From: Burkholderiaceae bacterium
Lineage (GTDB): Bacteria; Pseudomonadota; Gammaproteobacteria; Burkholderiales; Burkholderiaceae_E
DNA length: 64,000 nt
Direction: 5' to 3'
Assembly: GCA_023954045.1 (NCBI GenBank)
Contig: JAMLIR010000009.1
Coordinates: 62,001-126,000, forward strand
Shown: in pieces, positions 18,186 through 26,374 of the stretch
Numbering within the stretch: the first letter of the stretch is position 1
Layout: every line of letters starts with the position of its first letter
Program-made: the position numbers and the translations under genes
The notes under the pieces: generated by a model
What the model was told of the DNA's origin: nothing
Seen by the model: only the letters and a program-made list of their open reading frames with translations
Database searches by the model: none

Positions 18186-18920
18186 ATGAGCCACGACCTG
18201 CTGCGCGTCGAAGCCCTGCACGCCGGCTATGGCAAGGCCGAGGTACTGCTCGGGCTTTCGCTCCGTGCGGCGCCGGGCAGCGTGGTCACGGTGATCGGTC
18301 CCAATGGCGCCGGCAAGTCGACGCTGCTCAACGCGATGATGGGCGTGCTGCCCTCGCGCGGGCGGGTCGCATACGATGGGCGCGATCTCGGCGACGCTTC
18401 GCTCGAGGAGCGGGTGGCGCTGGGCATGGCGCTGGTGCCCGAGACGCGCGCGCTGTTCGGCTCGATGCCGGTCGAGGACAACCTGCTGCTCGGCGGCTGG
18501 CGGCTGCGCGGGAGCCGGCGCCGCCCGGACGAAGGCCTGGCGCGCGCCTACGAATTGTTCCCGCGCCTGGAGGAGCGTCGCACGCAGCTGGCCGGCACGC
18601 TGTCGGGCGGCGAGCGCCAGATGCTGGCGATCGCGCGCGCGCTGATCGGCGAGCCGCGGCTGCTGATGCTCGACGAGCCCAGCCTGGGGCTCGCGCCGCT
18701 GGTCGTGCGCGACATTTTCCAGGCCATCGACCGGTTGCGCGAGACCGGCGTGACGATCCTGATGGTCGAGCAGAACGCGCGCGCCGCGCTCGAGGTGGCC
18801 GACTACGGCTACGTGCTCGAGACCGGCGAGATCGTGCTCGAGGGGCCGGCGGCCGAGCTGGCGCGCGATGCGCGGATCGTCGAAACCTACCTGGGGGCCG
18901 GCGCCGCGCGCGCCGGGTGA
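18186..18920 (+). CDS. LivF-type ABC transporter ATPase
   Basis: A 244-residue ATPase of LivF type: 'LRVEALHAGYGKAEVLLGLSL', Walker A GPNGAGKST, the signature LSGGERQ, Walker B LMLDEPSLGLAP and the switch region 'ILMVEQNARAALEVADYGYVLETG'. It completes the importer: binding protein, LivH, LivM-LivG fusion and LivF. It starts ten bases after the fusion gene and is followed closely by the acyl-CoA dehydrogenase gene. Confidence 0.95.
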   Translation: MSHDLLRVEALHAGYGKAEVLLGLSLRAAPGSVVTVIGPNGAGKSTLLNAMMGVLPSRGRVAYDGRDLGDASLEERVALGMALVPETRALFGSMPVEDNLLLGGWRLRGSRRRPDEGLARAYELFPRLEERRTQLAGTLSGGERQMLAIARALIGEPRLLMLDEPSLGLAPLVVRDIFQAIDRLRETGVTILMVEQNARAALEVADYGYVLETGEIVLEGPAAELARDARIVETYLGAGAARAG

Positions 18921-18927
18921 CGAGCCG

Positions 18928-20700
18928 ATGTGGCGCTACGAGCCGCCGCTGCGCGAGATGCAGTTCGTCATCGAGGACCTGCTCGGGGCTCCGGCGCAGT
19001 GGGCACAGGTTCCGGGCTTCGCCGGCCTGGACGCCGCCACTGCGCGCAGCGTGCTGGCCGAGGCCGGCCGCTTCGCCGCCGAAGTGCTCGCGCCGACCAA
19101 TGCCGACGGCGACCGCCACGGCTGCAGCTGGGACGAGGGCCGGGTCGCCACCCCGCCGGGCTTTCGCGAGGCCTACCGCGCGTATTGCGACGGCGGATGG
19201 CCGGCGCTCGCCTGCGATCCGGACTGGGGCGGCCAGGGGCTGCCGCTGCTGCTCCACGTCGCGCTGACCGAGATGCTCAATAGCGCGAATCACGCGTGGA
19301 ACATGTACGCGGGGCTCACGCACGGCGCCTACGAGACGCTGCGCGCGCACGCGACGGCCGACCTGCAGCAGCGCTACCTGCCGAAGATCGTGAGTGGCGA
19401 GTGGCTGGCCACGATGTGCCTGACCGAGTCGCACGCCGGCACCGACCTGGGCCTGCTGCGCACGCGCGCCGACCCGGTCGGCGGCGAGCCGCGATCGGGC
19501 AGCGAAGTGCGCGTCAGCGGCACGAAGATCTTCATTTCGGGCGGCGAGCACGACCTGACCGACAACATCGTGCACCTGGTGCTCGCGCGGCTGCCCGACG
19601 GGCCACCCGGCAGCAAGGGCCTGTCGCTGGTGCTCGTGCCCAAGGTCCTGACCGACGGCACGCACAACCGCGTGCACTGCGACGGCATCGAGAAGAAGAT
19701 GGGCCTGGCCGGCAGCGCGACCTGCGTGCTGCGCTTCGACGCCGCGACCGGATGGCTGGTCGGTGAGCCGCATCGCGGGCTGCCGGCGATGTTCGTCATG
19801 ATGAACGCCGCGCGGCTGCTGGTGGGCATGCAGGGGCTCGGCCACCTCGAGATGGCCAGCCAGAACGCGCGGCGCTATGCGCACGAGCGGATGCAGTCGC
19901 GCGCGCCGCAGCGCCCGCCCGGACAGGCTCCGCGCCGCGCCGACCCGATCGCGCTGCATCCGGCGGTGCGGCGCGCGCTGTGGACGCTGCAGGCGCTCGC
20001 CGAAGGCCAGCGCGTGATCGCCTACCGGACCGCGCAGCTGCTCGACGAGGCCGAGCATCATCCGGACGCGGCGCAGCGCGCCCGCGCGCACGAGCTCGTC
20101 GCGCTGCTCACGCCGGTGCTCAAGGCGTTCTGCACCGAGACCGGCCACCTTGGCGCCGACGCGGCGCTGCAGGTCTGGGGCGGCCACGGCTACGTCCGCG
20201 AATACGGCATCGAGCAGTCGGTGCGCGACAGCCGCGTGGCGATGATCTACGAGGGCACGAACGAGATCCAGGCGATCGACCTGCTGCTGCGCAAGGTGCT
20301 CGACGGCGGCGGGCAGCGCCTCGCGCTGCTGATGGACGAGCTCGAGGACGAGGCGGCCCGGTGCGACGCCGATCCGGCGGTCGCCGAGTTCGGGCGCGCG
20401 CTGCGCGAGCATGCCGACGCCCTGGCCGCGGCGACGGTCGAACTCGAGACCGGCCGGGAGGCCGATCCCGAGTGGCCGTACCGCGTCGCCGACGACTACC
20501 TGCGCGCGACCGGCCTGCTGCTGATGGGCTGGGCCTGGGCGCGGACGGCCCGTGTCGCGGCGCCGCGCGCCGGCGACGCCTGGTACGCCGCGCGGCTCGA
20601 CGCGGCGCGCTTCGGATTGCGCTGGCTGCTGCCCGAGATCGACTGGCGCCTGCAGCGCGTGCAGGCCGCCGACGCGCCGCTGCCCTGGGGGCCGGCATGA
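18928..20700 (+). CDS. Acyl-CoA dehydrogenase (large, with C-terminal extension)
   Basis: From ATG 18928 the product is 590 residues, the size of the large acyl-CoA dehydrogenase subgroup with an extra C-terminal helical domain. FAD/substrate signatures are seen: 'MCLTESHAGTDLG' and 'GTKIFISGGEHDLT', then 'LQVWGGHGYVREYGIEQSVRDSRVAMIYEGTNEIQAIDLL', which holds the flavin-contact region and the Glu of the YEGTNE segment. In hydroxycinnamate loci such an enzyme (compare HcaD of Acinetobacter) oxidises phenylpropanoyl-CoA to the cinnamoyl-CoA form. It should let the cell use saturated side-chain analogues such as dihydroferulate. Confidence 0.9.
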   Translation: MWRYEPPLREMQFVIEDLLGAPAQWAQVPGFAGLDAATARSVLAEAGRFAAEVLAPTNADGDRHGCSWDEGRVATPPGFREAYRAYCDGGWPALACDPDWGGQGLPLLLHVALTEMLNSANHAWNMYAGLTHGAYETLRAHATADLQQRYLPKIVSGEWLATMCLTESHAGTDLGLLRTRADPVGGEPRSGSEVRVSGTKIFISGGEHDLTDNIVHLVLARLPDGPPGSKGLSLVLVPKVLTDGTHNRVHCDGIEKKMGLAGSATCVLRFDAATGWLVGEPHRGLPAMFVMMNAARLLVGMQGLGHLEMASQNARRYAHERMQSRAPQRPPGQAPRRADPIALHPAVRRALWTLQALAEGQRVIAYRTAQLLDEAEHHPDAAQRARAHELVALLTPVLKAFCTETGHLGADAALQVWGGHGYVREYGIEQSVRDSRVAMIYEGTNEIQAIDLLLRKVLDGGGQRLALLMDELEDEAARCDADPAVAEFGRALREHADALAAATVELETGREADPEWPYRVADDYLRATGLLLMGWAWARTARVAAPRAGDAWYAARLDAARFGLRWLLPEIDWRLQRVQAADAPLPWGPA

Positions 20701-21182
20701 CCGCCCGCCGCGCCGGCGCCGCCGAGTTGCCCGACGCGAAGCAGGGACTCGACCAGTCGTGCCTGGAGCACGTGCTGGGTTACCAGCTCGCGCAGGCGAA
20801 CGTCCCGATCCGCAAGGTGTTCGTCAAGCACATCGGCGAGCCGCTGCAGCTGAGCACCGTCGAGTTCACCGTGCTGTCGCTGGTCGCGCACAACAGCGGC
20901 GTCACGCCGAAGCAGTTGTCGCAGGCGCTGGCAGTGTCGGCGCCGAACATCACCACGCTGCTCGACCGGCTCGAGCAGCGCGAGTTGCTGACGCGCGTGC
21001 GCAGCGAAACCGACCGGCGCGCCCAGGAGATCCACCTCACGCGCAAGGGCAGCGCGCTGGCGCGCAAGGCGACCGAGGTGTCGCGCACGATGGAGCTCGA
21101 CGTGCTGCGCCACCTCACGGAGGCGGAGCGCGGCATCCTCGTCGAGCTGCTGCAGAAAGTGGCGCGCCATCGGCGCGTGTGA
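20697..21182 (+). CDS. MarR-family regulator of the hydroxycinnamate operon
   Basis: A 161-residue MarR protein starting at the ATGA overlap with the dehydrogenase stop. The DNA-binding region reads 'TPKQLSQALAVSAPNITTLLDRLEQRELLTRVRSETDRRAQEIHLTRKG', the standard recognition helix and wing. Regulators at this position in hydroxycinnamate loci (HcaR, CouR, FerR) repress the operon until a hydroxycinnamoyl-CoA thioester binds. The repeated GTTA-N6-ATAAGC pattern before the operon is a candidate operator. It is the last gene of the + strand operon. Confidence 0.9.
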   Translation: MTARRAGAAELPDAKQGLDQSCLEHVLGYQLAQANVPIRKVFVKHIGEPLQLSTVEFTVLSLVAHNSGVTPKQLSQALAVSAPNITTLLDRLEQRELLTRVRSETDRRAQEIHLTRKGSALARKATEVSRTMELDVLRHLTEAERGILVELLQKVARHRRV

Positions 21183-21209
21183 GCGGGCGCCGAAGGGCGC
21201 CGACGGCCG

Positions 21210-22511
21210 CTACAGCAGCGCCTTCGGCAGGAACAGCACCGTCTCGGGGAAGACCCACATCAGCGCCAGGCAGGCGACGTAGGCCAGCATGAAGTAGGCA
21301 ACCCCGAGGAAGATCGTGTGGATCGGCACGTCGGGCGCCAGGCCGTTGACGATGAACACGTTGACCCCCACCGGCGGCGTGACCGCGCCCATCGTCGTGA
21401 CCACGGTGAGCACGATCGTGAACCAGGTCGGGTCGTAGCCGAGCGCCGCGGCCATCGGGAAGAAGATCGGCACGGTCACGACCAGGAACCCCAGCGCGTC
21501 CATCAGGCAGCCGCCGACCAGGTAGATGGCCACGACGACCATCATGATCGCCAGCGGCGGCACCGGCAGCGCCGCCGCCCAGTCGGCCAGCTCGAACGGC
21601 AGCCGCGAGACGGTCAGGAAGCGGCCGAACAGCACCGCGCCGGTGATCATCAGGACCACCATCGACGAGATGCGCAGCGTCTCCGACGCCGACAGCACGA
21701 TCTCCTTCAGCGACAGCCGGCGCCGCGCCACGCCGATCACCAGCGCGCCGAACGCGCCGGCGGCGCCGGCCTCGGTCGGCGTGAACCAGCCGACGTAGAG
21801 CCCGCCGATCACCAGCACGAACAGGATCAGCGTCTCGACGACGCCGGACAGCGAGGCGAGCTTCTCGCGCATCGACGTCGCCGGTCCGGGCGGGCCGAGC
21901 TCGGGCCGGCGCACGCACATCCACAACACGGTCGCGAGGAACAGCGCGGTGAGGATCAGGCCGGGGACGATGCCGGCGAGGAACAGCTTCAGCAGCGACT
22001 GCTCGGTCTGCACCGCGATCACGATCATCACGACGCTGGGCGGGATCACGACGCCGAGCGTGCCGCCGACCGCGACCGCGCCGGTGGCCAGTGCGCGGTC
22101 GTAGCCGTAGCGACGCATCGACGGCAGCGCGATCGTGCCCATCGTGGCCGCGGTGGCCGAATTCGAGCCGCAGATCGCCGAGAACCCGGCGCAGGCGGTG
22201 ATCGTCGTGCAGGCGAGCCCGCCCGGCATGCGCCCGAACCACTTGTAGGCGGCGTCGTAGAGCCGCTCGGTGACGCCGGCGCGGTAGGCGAACTGGCCCA
22301 TCAGCACGAACAGCGGCACGACGCTGAGCCCGTACGACGAGAACTGCTCCCAGACGTTGGTCGACAGCAGGTGCGTCGCGGCCGGCACCGACAGCAGGTA
22401 GGCGTTGCCGAGCACGCCGGCCAGCAGCATCGCGAAGCCGATCGGCATGCCGAACAGCATCAGCGCGAACATCACCACCAGGCCGATGACGGCGATCGTG
22501 ACCGGGTCCAT
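21210..22511 (-). CDS. TRAP transporter large permease subunit (DctM type)
   Basis: From ATG 22511, with GAGGAG six bases before it, the product is 433 residues with about 12 membrane segments. Family sequence includes 'FGMPIGFAMLLAGVLGNAYL', 'GAVAVGGTLGVVIPPSVVMIVIAVQTEQS', 'GVVETLILFVLVIGGLYVGWFTPTEAGAAGAFGAL' and the final 'FPETVLFLPKALL'. It is the sodium-driven transport subunit of a TRAP importer, and is the last gene of the UbiD-DctP-DctQ-DctM operon. Confidence 0.95.
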   Translation of the reverse strand: MDPVTIAVIGLVVMFALMLFGMPIGFAMLLAGVLGNAYLLSVPAATHLLSTNVWEQFSSYGLSVVPLFVLMGQFAYRAGVTERLYDAAYKWFGRMPGGLACTTITACAGFSAICGSNSATAATMGTIALPSMRRYGYDRALATGAVAVGGTLGVVIPPSVVMIVIAVQTEQSLLKLFLAGIVPGLILTALFLATVLWMCVRRPELGPPGPATSMREKLASLSGVVETLILFVLVIGGLYVGWFTPTEAGAAGAFGALVIGVARRRLSLKEIVLSASETLRISSMVVLMITGAVLFGRFLTVSRLPFELADWAAALPVPPLAIMMVVVAIYLVGGCLMDALGFLVVTVPIFFPMAAALGYDPTWFTIVLTVVTTMGAVTPPVGVNVFIVNGLAPDVPIHTIFLGVAYFMLAYVACLALMWVFPETVLFLPKALL

Positions 22512-22540
22512 CGTTCTCCTCGTCGCGGCCCCGATGCCGC

Positions 22541-23053
22541 CTACCAGCTCTGGCGCTGCGCCGCCCGCAGCCGCGCCACCGACCGGAGGAAGTCGACCAG
22601 CAGCGCGAGCGCAAGCCCTGCAGCGCCCGCGGCCACGACGTAGACCCACGGATAGACGACCGCCTTCAGCGTCTCCGACAGCGATCCGGTCTCGTGCAGC
22701 ACCCGGCCGTAGCGCGCGAGGTACCAGGCGAGGGCTGCGAACAGCAGCAGCGCGAGCAGGCTCGTCAGCAGTTCGACGGCGGCGCGCGCGCGGCCCTGCA
22801 GGCGGGTGGTCAGCAGGTCGATCGCGACGTGCCCGCGGTGCTGCTGGGTGTAGCCGAGCGCGAGCGCCATCGCCGCCGCCGACAGCCAGCCGATGATCTC
22901 GTAGGATCCCGCTACCGGTCGCCCGAGCGCGCGCAGCACCATGTCGGCGACGGTGAACACCATCATCGCGATCAGCGCGAGGCCGGCCCCCCAGGCCAGC
23001 CCCCGGTTCACGAACGCGTCGAACCTCTCGAGCCAGGACATCCGCGGGCGCAC
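22541..23053 (-). CDS. TRAP transporter small permease subunit (DctQ type)
   Basis: A 170-residue protein with four membrane segments, the normal DctQ layout. Typical stretches are 'VFTVADMVLRALGRPVAGSYEIIGW' and 'QQHRGHVAIDLL'. The start is either the GTG at 23053 or the ATG at 23041 (MSWLERF); the second has a more typical N-terminus. It sits between the binding protein and large permease genes and should form the membrane complex with DctM. Confidence 0.9.
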   Translation of the reverse strand: MRPRMSWLERFDAFVNRGLAWGAGLALIAMMVFTVADMVLRALGRPVAGSYEIIGWLSAAAMALALGYTQQHRGHVAIDLLTTRLQGRARAAVELLTSLLALLLFAALAWYLARYGRVLHETGSLSETLKAVVYPWVYVVAAGAAGLALALLVDFLRSVARLRAAQRQSW

Positions 23054-23057
23054 CCGC

Positions 23058-24113
23058 TCACTGCTTCATGTACTGGTCGCGCAGCTCGCGCATCCGCGCG
23101 AGGTACTTCGCCGCAGGCAGGCCCTTGGCGCTCATCTCCTTGACCCACTCGTCTTCCATCGGCTTGAGCTTGGCGTCCCAGGCCGCGCGCTCCTGCGCGG
23201 AGACGGGAACGATCTGCAGGTTGTGGGTCTTCTTCGCCCACTCGAGCGCGCCGCCGACGTTCTGCTTGTCGTGATACTGGCCGGTCCAGACGGCCATCTC
23301 GGGGCCGAGCTCGTCGATCACCTTCTTCACGTCGGCCGGCAGCGCGTCGAAGCGCTTGCGATCCATCACCGCGGCGAAGGTCACGACCACCGTCGGGTAG
23401 TCGGTCACGTACTTCAGCGTCTCGGCGAGCTTGAAATCCTGCAGCACTTCGCGCGAGGTCATCGTGCCGTCGATGACGCCGGTCTGCACCGATTGCGGCA
23501 CCTCGGGCATCGGCATGCCGACCGGTGCCGCGCCGAGCGCCTTGAGCACCGGCACGCCGGTGCCCGCGGCGCGCAGCTTCATGCCGGCCAGCTCGGCTGC
23601 GGTGCCTGCCGGCTTGCGCGACTGGATGTAGCCCGGCTCGGTGGTGAACATCGCGATCACCTTGAAGTTCTCGAATTCCTTGGGCTGGAACTCTTTCGTG
23701 ATCTCCCACAGCACGCGGCTGGCCACCGTCGCGTTCGGGAAGCCGACCGGCAGCGAGACGCCGGAGGTCAGCGGGAAGCGGCCCGGATCGTACGACGGCG
23801 CGCCAAGGCCGATGTCGGCCACGCCCTTGGTCACGCCGTCGTACATCTCGCGCGCGCCGAGCAGCGTGCCGGCGGGGAAGGTCTTCACCGCGACCTTGCC
23901 GTTGGTGCGCTTGGTAATTTCTTCGGCCCAGTGCGCCATCTGCTTGCCGGGGAAGGTGCCGGCCGGTGCGAAGAACGCGTAGGTCAGGTTGATCTCGGCG
24001 GCCTTCGCGGCCAGCGGCGCGGCCAGGGCCATGGCGCCGGCAACCAGCGACGCGGCGAGGCGCCTCGTCATGGGGCCGGGCGCGGAAAGCGGTAGCGACT
24101 GCATGCGGATCAT
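23058..24113 (-). CDS. TRAP transporter substrate-binding protein (DctP type)
   Basis: A 351-residue protein with a signal peptide of about 39 residues (cleavage after AKA). The mature part follows the DctP fold: 'MAHWAEEITKRTNGKVAVKTFPAGTLLGAREMYDGVTKGVADIGL', then 'GMKLRAAGTGVPVLKALGAAPVGMPMPEVPQSVQTGVIDGTMTS'. The Arg in 'KLRAAG' is the residue that normally pairs with the ligand carboxylate. Next to a UbiD decarboxylase, an aromatic or other unsaturated carboxylic acid is the likely ligand. Confidence 0.93.
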   Translation of the reverse strand: MIRMQSLPLSAPGPMTRRLAASLVAGAMALAAPLAAKAAEINLTYAFFAPAGTFPGKQMAHWAEEITKRTNGKVAVKTFPAGTLLGAREMYDGVTKGVADIGLGAPSYDPGRFPLTSGVSLPVGFPNATVASRVLWEITKEFQPKEFENFKVIAMFTTEPGYIQSRKPAGTAAELAGMKLRAAGTGVPVLKALGAAPVGMPMPEVPQSVQTGVIDGTMTSREVLQDFKLAETLKYVTDYPTVVVTFAAVMDRKRFDALPADVKKVIDELGPEMAVWTGQYHDKQNVGGALEWAKKTHNLQIVPVSAQERAAWDAKLKPMEDEWVKEMSAKGLPAAKYLARMRELRDQYMKQ

Positions 24114-24122
24114 GGTCTCACC

Positions 24123-25529
24123 TCACTGTTGTCGGGTCGAAGCGGTTGGCGGAATGACCAGGTCGACGCCGTCCAGGCTCGTCGGCCTGACCCTGGCGCG
24201 GTCGTAGTTGGGCGTGTGCGGGAACGGGCGCGTGGCGTCGAAGCCGACCTTGGCGCCGAGGTAGTTCGGGAACGACGGGTTCAGCCCGTGCCCGAACACG
24301 TTGTCGATCACCATGATTCCCTTCGCCGGGTCGAGCCGGGTCGCCATTGCCCACTCGATGTCGGCAGGATCGCGGATGTCGACGTCGTCGTCGACGACGG
24401 TGACCATCTTCAGCGGCGGAAACGCGGCGAAAGCCGCCATCAGCGCCTGCTTCGCCCAGCCGGCGCGCTTGTGTGCGATCTGCACCACCGCGTGGTAGAA
24501 GCCGCAGCCGCCGTGCGAGAAGTAGACGTCCTTCACGCCCGGCACCTGCTTCTGCAGCAGCGCCAGCACGTTCGCCTCGCCGAGCAGCCCGACCGAGTTG
24601 TAGACCTCGACGCCGGACAGGATGGTCTGGAACACGGGCTGCCGGCGCCGGTGAATGCGGTGCACGCGCACCAGCGGCCGCGGCGCGACGGTGGCGTAGT
24701 AGCCGGTGACCTCGGCGAACGGCCCTTCGTCGTGCAGTTCGCCCGGCACCATCTCGCACTCGAGCGCGAACATCGCGTGCGCGACCATCTCGACCGGCGA
24801 CGTGGTGCCGCGCACCAGCTGCAGCGGCTGGCCGTGGAACTCGCTGGCGATGCCCAGCTCGTCGGTGTCGATCGGCGCGGCCTCGGCCGGCGTGGCGGCC
24901 GAGAAGTGCAGCCCCGGGCCGACGCCGACGTTCAGCGTGAACGGCAGCGACTGCCCGAGCCGCGCCGCCTTTTCGAGGTAGGTCTCGAGGTGCCGGCCGG
25001 CGTCGATGTTGACGGCCAGCCGGTCCTTGCCGATCACCATGAAGCGCTGGATCGACGCGTTGCGCACGCCGGTCTCGGGGTCGCGCGCGATGACCACCGC
25101 CGCATCGAAATATGGCCCGCCGTCCTGCTCGGCGTGGATCGGCACCGGCAGCTTCGACAGGTCGACGCCCGGTTCGGTGACCTGCAGCACCGGCCCGGTG
25201 TCGACGACGACCGGATCGACCGGGCGCTGCTGCCAGTTGCGGATGCACTGCGAGACGTGCTGCGGCAGCGCGTGCTCGGGGCGCCCGAAGAGATCGGCGA
25301 GCAGCTCGCGCGACCAGTACAGGCCGGTGAAGACCGGGTAGCGGCTGCCCTTCACCTTCTCGAACAGCACCGCCTGCGGCCGACCCTCGAAATGCGCGGC
25401 AATCGACGCGAGCTGCCAGGCAGGGTCGACTTCGGAGCGAACGCGAACCAGCCGCCCGCGCCGGTCGAGCGTCTTGATGATCGCGCCGAGGTCGGCGACG
25501 ACGGGCACGCCGGGCGCGCTGCCGGCCAT
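24123..25529 (-). CDS. UbiD-family prenylated-FMN-dependent decarboxylase
   Basis: From ATG 25529, preceded by CAGGAGGGGACC, the product is 468 residues, a normal UbiD length. Family sequence includes 'GPYFDAAVVIARDPETGVRNASIQRFMVIG' (prFMN/metal region), 'GLHFSAATPAEAAPIDTDELGIASEFHGQPLQLV', 'LSGVEVYNSVGLLGE' and 'VVDDDVDIRDPADIEWAMATR'. UbiD enzymes reversibly remove carboxyl groups from aromatic or alpha,beta-unsaturated acids and need prenylated FMN made by UbiX; no ubiX is in the window. It leads a four-gene operon with a TRAP importer, so it should act on the imported acid. The substrate is unknown. Confidence 0.92.
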   Translation of the reverse strand: MAGSAPGVPVVADLGAIIKTLDRRGRLVRVRSEVDPAWQLASIAAHFEGRPQAVLFEKVKGSRYPVFTGLYWSRELLADLFGRPEHALPQHVSQCIRNWQQRPVDPVVVDTGPVLQVTEPGVDLSKLPVPIHAEQDGGPYFDAAVVIARDPETGVRNASIQRFMVIGKDRLAVNIDAGRHLETYLEKAARLGQSLPFTLNVGVGPGLHFSAATPAEAAPIDTDELGIASEFHGQPLQLVRGTTSPVEMVAHAMFALECEMVPGELHDEGPFAEVTGYYATVAPRPLVRVHRIHRRRQPVFQTILSGVEVYNSVGLLGEANVLALLQKQVPGVKDVYFSHGGCGFYHAVVQIAHKRAGWAKQALMAAFAAFPPLKMVTVVDDDVDIRDPADIEWAMATRLDPAKGIMVIDNVFGHGLNPSFPNYLGAKVGFDATRPFPHTPNYDRARVRPTSLDGVDLVIPPTASTRQQ

Positions 25530-25713
25530 GGTCCCCTCCTGGTTGTCGTTGCGCCCCCAGAGCGGCGCGTGCGCGGTCATCGGGAGGGGCGATCGTTTGG
25601 CTGCATGGTAGTGGATGCGTCGGCGGGTGTGAAGTGCGCGAATCACCGCGGCAGTCGCCCGCCGATCGTCGTAGGCTGGCGCCTGCGGGCCGTGGCACGG
25701 CGAGGAGGAGCGA

Positions 25714-26343
25714 GTGAACCGAAGAGCGATTGTCCTGATTTCGATCATTGCCGCGGCGACCGCGGCCGCCCTCGCGGGCCTGCCCCCGGGTTCGACCGCG
25801 CAGGCGCAGGCACAGGCGCAAGCGGTCGACATGGCCGGCATGCGGCGCGGCATGGAACTGCTGCAGGGGCAGATGGCGCTGATGACGCCCGAGCTGGCCG
25901 AACGGGCCAACGCGCTCTCGCCCGAGATCAAGCAGTTCCTGATGCAGGTGGCGCTCAAGCATTCCCGCCAGAGCGACCGGCTGACGCTCAGGCAGGTGAT
26001 GCACGAGATCCTCGCCGACTACCAGGCGGTCGGCGCTGCGATCGCGGTCGACAACGGCGAGCTCGCAGCGGAGGCTGCGCGTCGAATCGCCGATCACCGG
26101 CTGCCGCGCGGCGGCATGCTGCCCTACCTGCCGATCGACAAGGTGTCGACGCAGGCGCTGTCGGTGCTTCCGGCGATGGAGGAGGCGGTCGAGGGCGGCG
26201 CGCGCCAGCTGGCGGCGGCCGCCGAGCGGGGCGACATGGCAGCGGCCGCGCAGCACTTCGGCACCGTCACCGCCGGTTGCGTGGCGTGCCACGCGCACTT
26301 CCGGGGACAGCCTGGCGTCTCGCCCCGGCTGCGCGCGCGCTAG
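25714..26343 (+). CDS. Periplasmic cytochrome c'-like protein with C-terminal haem motif
   Basis: A GTG start after GAGGAGGAGCGA gives a 209-residue protein with a signal peptide ending in an Ala-Gln repeat (TAQAQAQAQA). The rest is predicted all-helical. The only haem motif, CVACH, is near the C-terminus (about residue 190), as in class II cytochromes c (c' and c-556), where the fourth helix of the bundle carries CXXCH. It should be exported and bind haem c. An electron-transfer or gas-binding role is possible; no redox partner is adjacent. Confidence 0.8.
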   Translation: MNRRAIVLISIIAAATAAALAGLPPGSTAQAQAQAQAVDMAGMRRGMELLQGQMALMTPELAERANALSPEIKQFLMQVALKHSRQSDRLTLRQVMHEILADYQAVGAAIAVDNGELAAEAARRIADHRLPRGGMLPYLPIDKVSTQALSVLPAMEEAVEGGARQLAAAAERGDMAAAAQHFGTVTAGCVACHAHFRGQPGVSPRLRAR

Positions 26344-26374
26344 GCGCGGCCCCGTCCCCTGCGAGGGCCGGCGA

